Below are positions 61,519-64,000 of a stretch of DNA of 64,000 nucleotides, one piece after another. A program made the translations under genes and the position numbers. Positions within the stretch are counted from its first letter, which is position 1; every line of letters begins with the position of its first letter. Origin of the DNA: Saprospiraceae bacterium (GTDB lineage Bacteria; Bacteroidota; Bacteroidia; Chitinophagales; Saprospiraceae); contig JANQLV010000035.1 in the NCBI GenBank assembly GCA_028280415.1, forward strand, positions 1 to 64,000, in the 5' to 3' direction. Below the pieces are notes generated by a model that searched no databases, had not been told where the DNA came from, and worked only from the letters and a program-made list of their open reading frames with translations.

Positions 61519-62445
61519 TTATCGAATTCCACAACGCACCTGGACAAACCTCTCCGGAGCAAGCATGATCAAACCTTTTTTGTTGTTAAAGGCATCTATA
61601 TTACAGGTCATAGGTTCAATAGCGATAGCTTTGCGATTCCCCGGCGTAAAAATCTGCAGAAAGTTATATTGCTCCGAACCTGCCTGCTGCCAATAAGTAT
61701 AATTCCGCTCGCCATTACTAATGATTACCTCTCGTATCCCCCTTGGCTCGTTTAGAACAAAACCATTATCCAATACCGCTTTCCCAATTGATCTTTGCTT
61801 TTTAAAGTAATCGTATTGGAGATAGTCACCTGTCGGAATCATTTTTTCATCTACCTCAATTAGCTTGCAAGCCGGAAGCTGTAGCTCTAGTTCATCTACG
61901 GCAATACCAAAATCAAAATAAGGATGCCAGCCCAAACCAATAGGAATAAGTTCATCTGATTCATTAGTCAGTTTCATTTCAAGTTCAAAACCAGCTGAAT
62001 CAGAGATTTTATAAGTAATATCCAATAAGAAGGGAAAAGGATAAGCTTCGTGCTGCCCTTCGTAAAAATAACTCAGGGTAATACTTGCTCCTTTTTCATC
62101 TATAGCTTGGTTAAATACATCCATTTTTACATCCCGCCCAAAACCATGCAAGGCGTTCCCGGTTGTCGAATCATTGATTTCAAATTCGTAGCCATCACCC
62201 ATGAGTTCGTAGCGTCCATCTTTCAGTCGATTTGGAAAAGGAAAAAGCAAAGCACTTTTGTACCATATATTATTACCAAGTTCCTGTGGACTGGCACAGC
62301 CATCCAGAATTTGTTTTCCGGCTAACCATAGCTCTAATACTGTTCCCCCGGATTCCGGTATCAGAGAAAAACCATTACCGGAAACTTCATTTTTTAAAAT
62401 AAACTTTTCAAAATCGCCAAAGCTTTCCTGCGTCAGTTCATACAT
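61519..62445 (-). CDS. aldose 1-epimerase family protein
   Basis: A 308-residue cytoplasmic mutarotase-like protein. The family beta-sandwich is recognisable from SALLFPFPNRLKDGRYELMG (active-site Asn-Arg), GNALHGFGRDV with the catalytic His, IPIGLGWHPYFDF with the second His, and LQIFTPGNRKAIAIEPMT with the Glu. It interconverts alpha and beta anomers of hexoses. It lies 38 bases after the trehalase stop on the same strand, so the two are likely co-transcribed: trehalase makes glucose and the epimerase balances its anomers. Confidence 0.9.
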   Translation of the reverse strand: MYELTQESFGDFEKFILKNEVSGNGFSLIPESGGTVLELWLAGKQILDGCASPQELGNNIWYKSALLFPFPNRLKDGRYELMGDGYEFEINDSTTGNALHGFGRDVKMDVFNQAIDEKGASITLSYFYEGQHEAYPFPFLLDITYKISDSAGFELEMKLTNESDELIPIGLGWHPYFDFGIAVDELELQLPACKLIEVDEKMIPTGDYLQYDYFKKQRSIGKAVLDNGFVLNEPRGIREVIISNGERNYTYWQQAGSEQYNFLQIFTPGNRKAIAIEPMTCNIDAFNNKKGLIMLAPERFVQVRCGIR

Positions 62446-62483
62446 CTTAAAGAAGTTCTTAAAGTTAAAAATATTACAAAGAG

Positions 62484-64000
62484 TTACTCCGCCAGCAGTT
62501 TTAAAAGTACACCATTGGTCCAGCCAAATCCATCCTGCACCGGATACTCCCCGCCTCCAGCTTCGAGGCCCATTTCGTAGACATTGTATTTTTCTACCAT
62601 CTTACCGGTCTTTTTATAAACCTCCACATTGAGATTTATCCAACGATTTTTGATGGTATCGGCCAGTTCATCCTGTTTATAGTTTTTCAGTCCTTTAATA
62701 GCAATCCATTGTAAAGGAGCCCATCCATTAGGCGCATCCCATTGTTGGCCGGTTCTGTTTAAAGTCGAAGTCAGCCCTCCGGACTGTAAAAACTCTTTTT
62801 CGATTAATTGTGCCGAACGCTCTACCTGTTCGGGGCTAGCCATATTAAAAAACAGCGGATACATTCCCGCCAGAGAGAGTATTTCTGTTTGTTTTTTAGC
62901 AACGAAATCATAGTCCCGAAAAAAGCCGGTTTGCTCATCCCAACAGTAATGAAACAAGGCAGCCTTACGGGCTTCGGCTTTTTGTTGGTAGACTGTAGCT
63001 TGCTGCTCGTTTTTTGCTTCCAGGTAAGCTTCGGATAAAGTCATTTCGAGATGATACATCAAAGCATTCAAATCAACGGGGATAATTTCAGTCGTATGAA
63101 TAGAAGACATATACTGACCATCTTTGAACCAGCGGCTGCTAAAATCCCAGCCGGACTCCGCTGCTGCACGGATATGGCGATATTCGCGCTCTCCTGCATT
63201 TTCCATACTCTCGATCAATTCCACATCCTCCCGGTAAGATTCCGGTCTGGCCGTGGGAATATCATCATAGTACCGATTGAGTATTGTACTATCTGACAGC
63301 CAAACGACCCGCCGGCCTTCAGGATGAGTTGATTTGACCAGATCAGAAGTATTCATCCAATAATCATATTCCTTTTGCAAATAAGGTAAATACTTTTTTA
63401 AAGTGCCTTCACCTTGACCTTCTGCTAATAGTTTGATCATCAAAGCGTAAAAAGGAGGATTAGAACGGCCTTGATAATAGGTTCGGTTTCCATTGGGAAT
63501 GAATCCCATAGTTTTGATCAGGAAAGAAAAATTATCAACCATATTTTCGATCAGATCCCAGCGTTCGGAAACCTGCAAACCAAGCATTGCAAAGTAACTG
63601 TCCCAGTAATAAACTTCTCGGAAGCGTCCCCCCGGCACGATATAAGAATTGGGCAGGGGAATGAGTGTTCCGCTAGTCACAGAGTCGGGTTTTCGGGTCA
63701 ATACCTCCCAAAGTATTTCGATATGTTCGACGACAGCTTTAGTGGTATCGCTTTCAAACCCAGAAGCAATCTCCAGAGGGATATTGAAATGATCATTTAT
63801 AAAAATTTCTACAGAAAAATCCTCCAATTCCTGCGCTTGCTCATAATTGGTGATTATTTGATCCGTCGGAAATTTTGGATTACAGTCTGCAAAGGTTTTA
63901 GAATCTTTAAAAACACCTGCAAACTGCACCCTTTTAAATAAATCTCCATATCGCTGATCGGGGCTAAGTTGTTGTTTATTCTCTACAAAAGCTATTGTCT
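62484..64000 (-). CDS. trehalase (GH37), N-terminus beyond the window
   Basis: A GH37 enzyme that splits trehalose into two glucose molecules. Both family signatures are present: PGGRFREVYYWDSYF and QWDAPNGWAPLQWIA. GGEYPVQDGFGWTNGV at the end is also typical. The reading frame has no stop up to the right edge; codons before the GTG at 63929 continue as SPDQRYGDLFKRVQFAGVFKDS, partly matching the family N-terminus, so the true start lies outside. About 505 residues are visible. Whether it has an export signal cannot be seen. The aldose 1-epimerase gene follows. Confidence 0.93.
   Translation of the reverse strand, partial: TIAFVENKQQLSPDQRYGDLFKRVQFAGVFKDSKTFADCNPKFPTDQIITNYEQAQELEDFSVEIFINDHFNIPLEIASGFESDTTKAVVEHIEILWEVLTRKPDSVTSGTLIPLPNSYIVPGGRFREVYYWDSYFAMLGLQVSERWDLIENMVDNFSFLIKTMGFIPNGNRTYYQGRSNPPFYALMIKLLAEGQGEGTLKKYLPYLQKEYDYWMNTSDLVKSTHPEGRRVVWLSDSTILNRYYDDIPTARPESYREDVELIESMENAGEREYRHIRAAAESGWDFSSRWFKDGQYMSSIHTTEIIPVDLNALMYHLEMTLSEAYLEAKNEQQATVYQQKAEARKAALFHYCWDEQTGFFRDYDFVAKKQTEILSLAGMYPLFFNMASPEQVERSAQLIEKEFLQSGGLTSTLNRTGQQWDAPNGWAPLQWIAIKGLKNYKQDELADTIKNRWINLNVEVYKKTGKMVEKYNVYEMGLEAGGGEYPVQDGFGWTNGVLLKLLAE

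Overview
The window reads as chromosomal DNA of a Bacteroidota bacterium, most likely of the class Saprospiria (Saprospiraceae/Lewinella-like). This is an inference from four things: AT-rich DNA of roughly 40% GC; three proteins with type IX secretion (T9SS) C-terminal signals plus one PorP/SprF-type outer-membrane partner; a good TAnnTTTG-type -7 promoter element before typA; and a crtD-cruF-crtY carotenoid cluster of the kind used for saproxanthin or myxol. There is no rRNA, tRNA, insertion sequence, integrase or CRISPR array. The last gene runs off the right edge.

Layout. 0.3-9.3 kb: an MFS transporter, a CoxE-like vWA protein, an HD-PycTM protein related to Pycsar defence effectors, an outer-membrane protein, a GAF protein and an AraC regulator. 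9.5-14.6 kb: a GH3 glycosidase translationally coupled to murQ (cell-wall sugar recycling), abutting a convergent htrA-aldo/keto reductase pair. 14.8-23.3 kb: an S9 peptidase, a MATE pump, two lipoproteins, and a padR-M23 peptidase operon with two perfect operator palindromes, divergent from an esterase. 23.5-28.2 kb: a co-oriented run of dipeptidase, HAD phosphatase, cysteine desulfurase-like enzyme and Tat-exported Gfo/Idh/MocA oxidoreductase. 28.2-33.5 kb: a secreted sugar dehydrogenase and the carotenoid genes, followed by a truncated spheroidene-monooxygenase (CrtA)-like fragment too short for routine ORF calling. 34.7-41.6 kb: a 1,567-residue T9SS protein with 18 tandem Cys-containing repeats, a stretch with two mini-ORFs, and a PorP/SprF protein preceded by strong inverted repeats. 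42.7-46.6 kb: typA, then an AT-rich, gene-poor stretch with one Cys-rich secreted protein and several hairpins. 46.6-64 kb: ordinary metabolic and transport genes: PhoD phosphatase, Gfo/Idh, BASS transporter, a second T9SS protein, GH13 alpha-glucosidase, APC permease, TPR lipoprotein, a haloperoxidase-DASS-GDSL operon, rtcB, aldose epimerase and trehalase.

How the genes work together. Sugar handling recurs (GH3, MurQ, GH13, trehalase, aldose 1-epimerase, two Gfo/Idh enzymes, a GSDH-type dehydrogenase). Secreted and surface proteins rely on lipoprotein, Tat and T9SS export. The items most worth a second look are the HD-PycTM protein without a visible cyclase, the decayed CrtA-like fragment beside the carotenoid operon, the Cys-repeat adhesin-like protein, and the PadR operator pair controlling an M23 peptidase with an unusual N-terminal extension. 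All identifications come from reading motifs; no database search was run.
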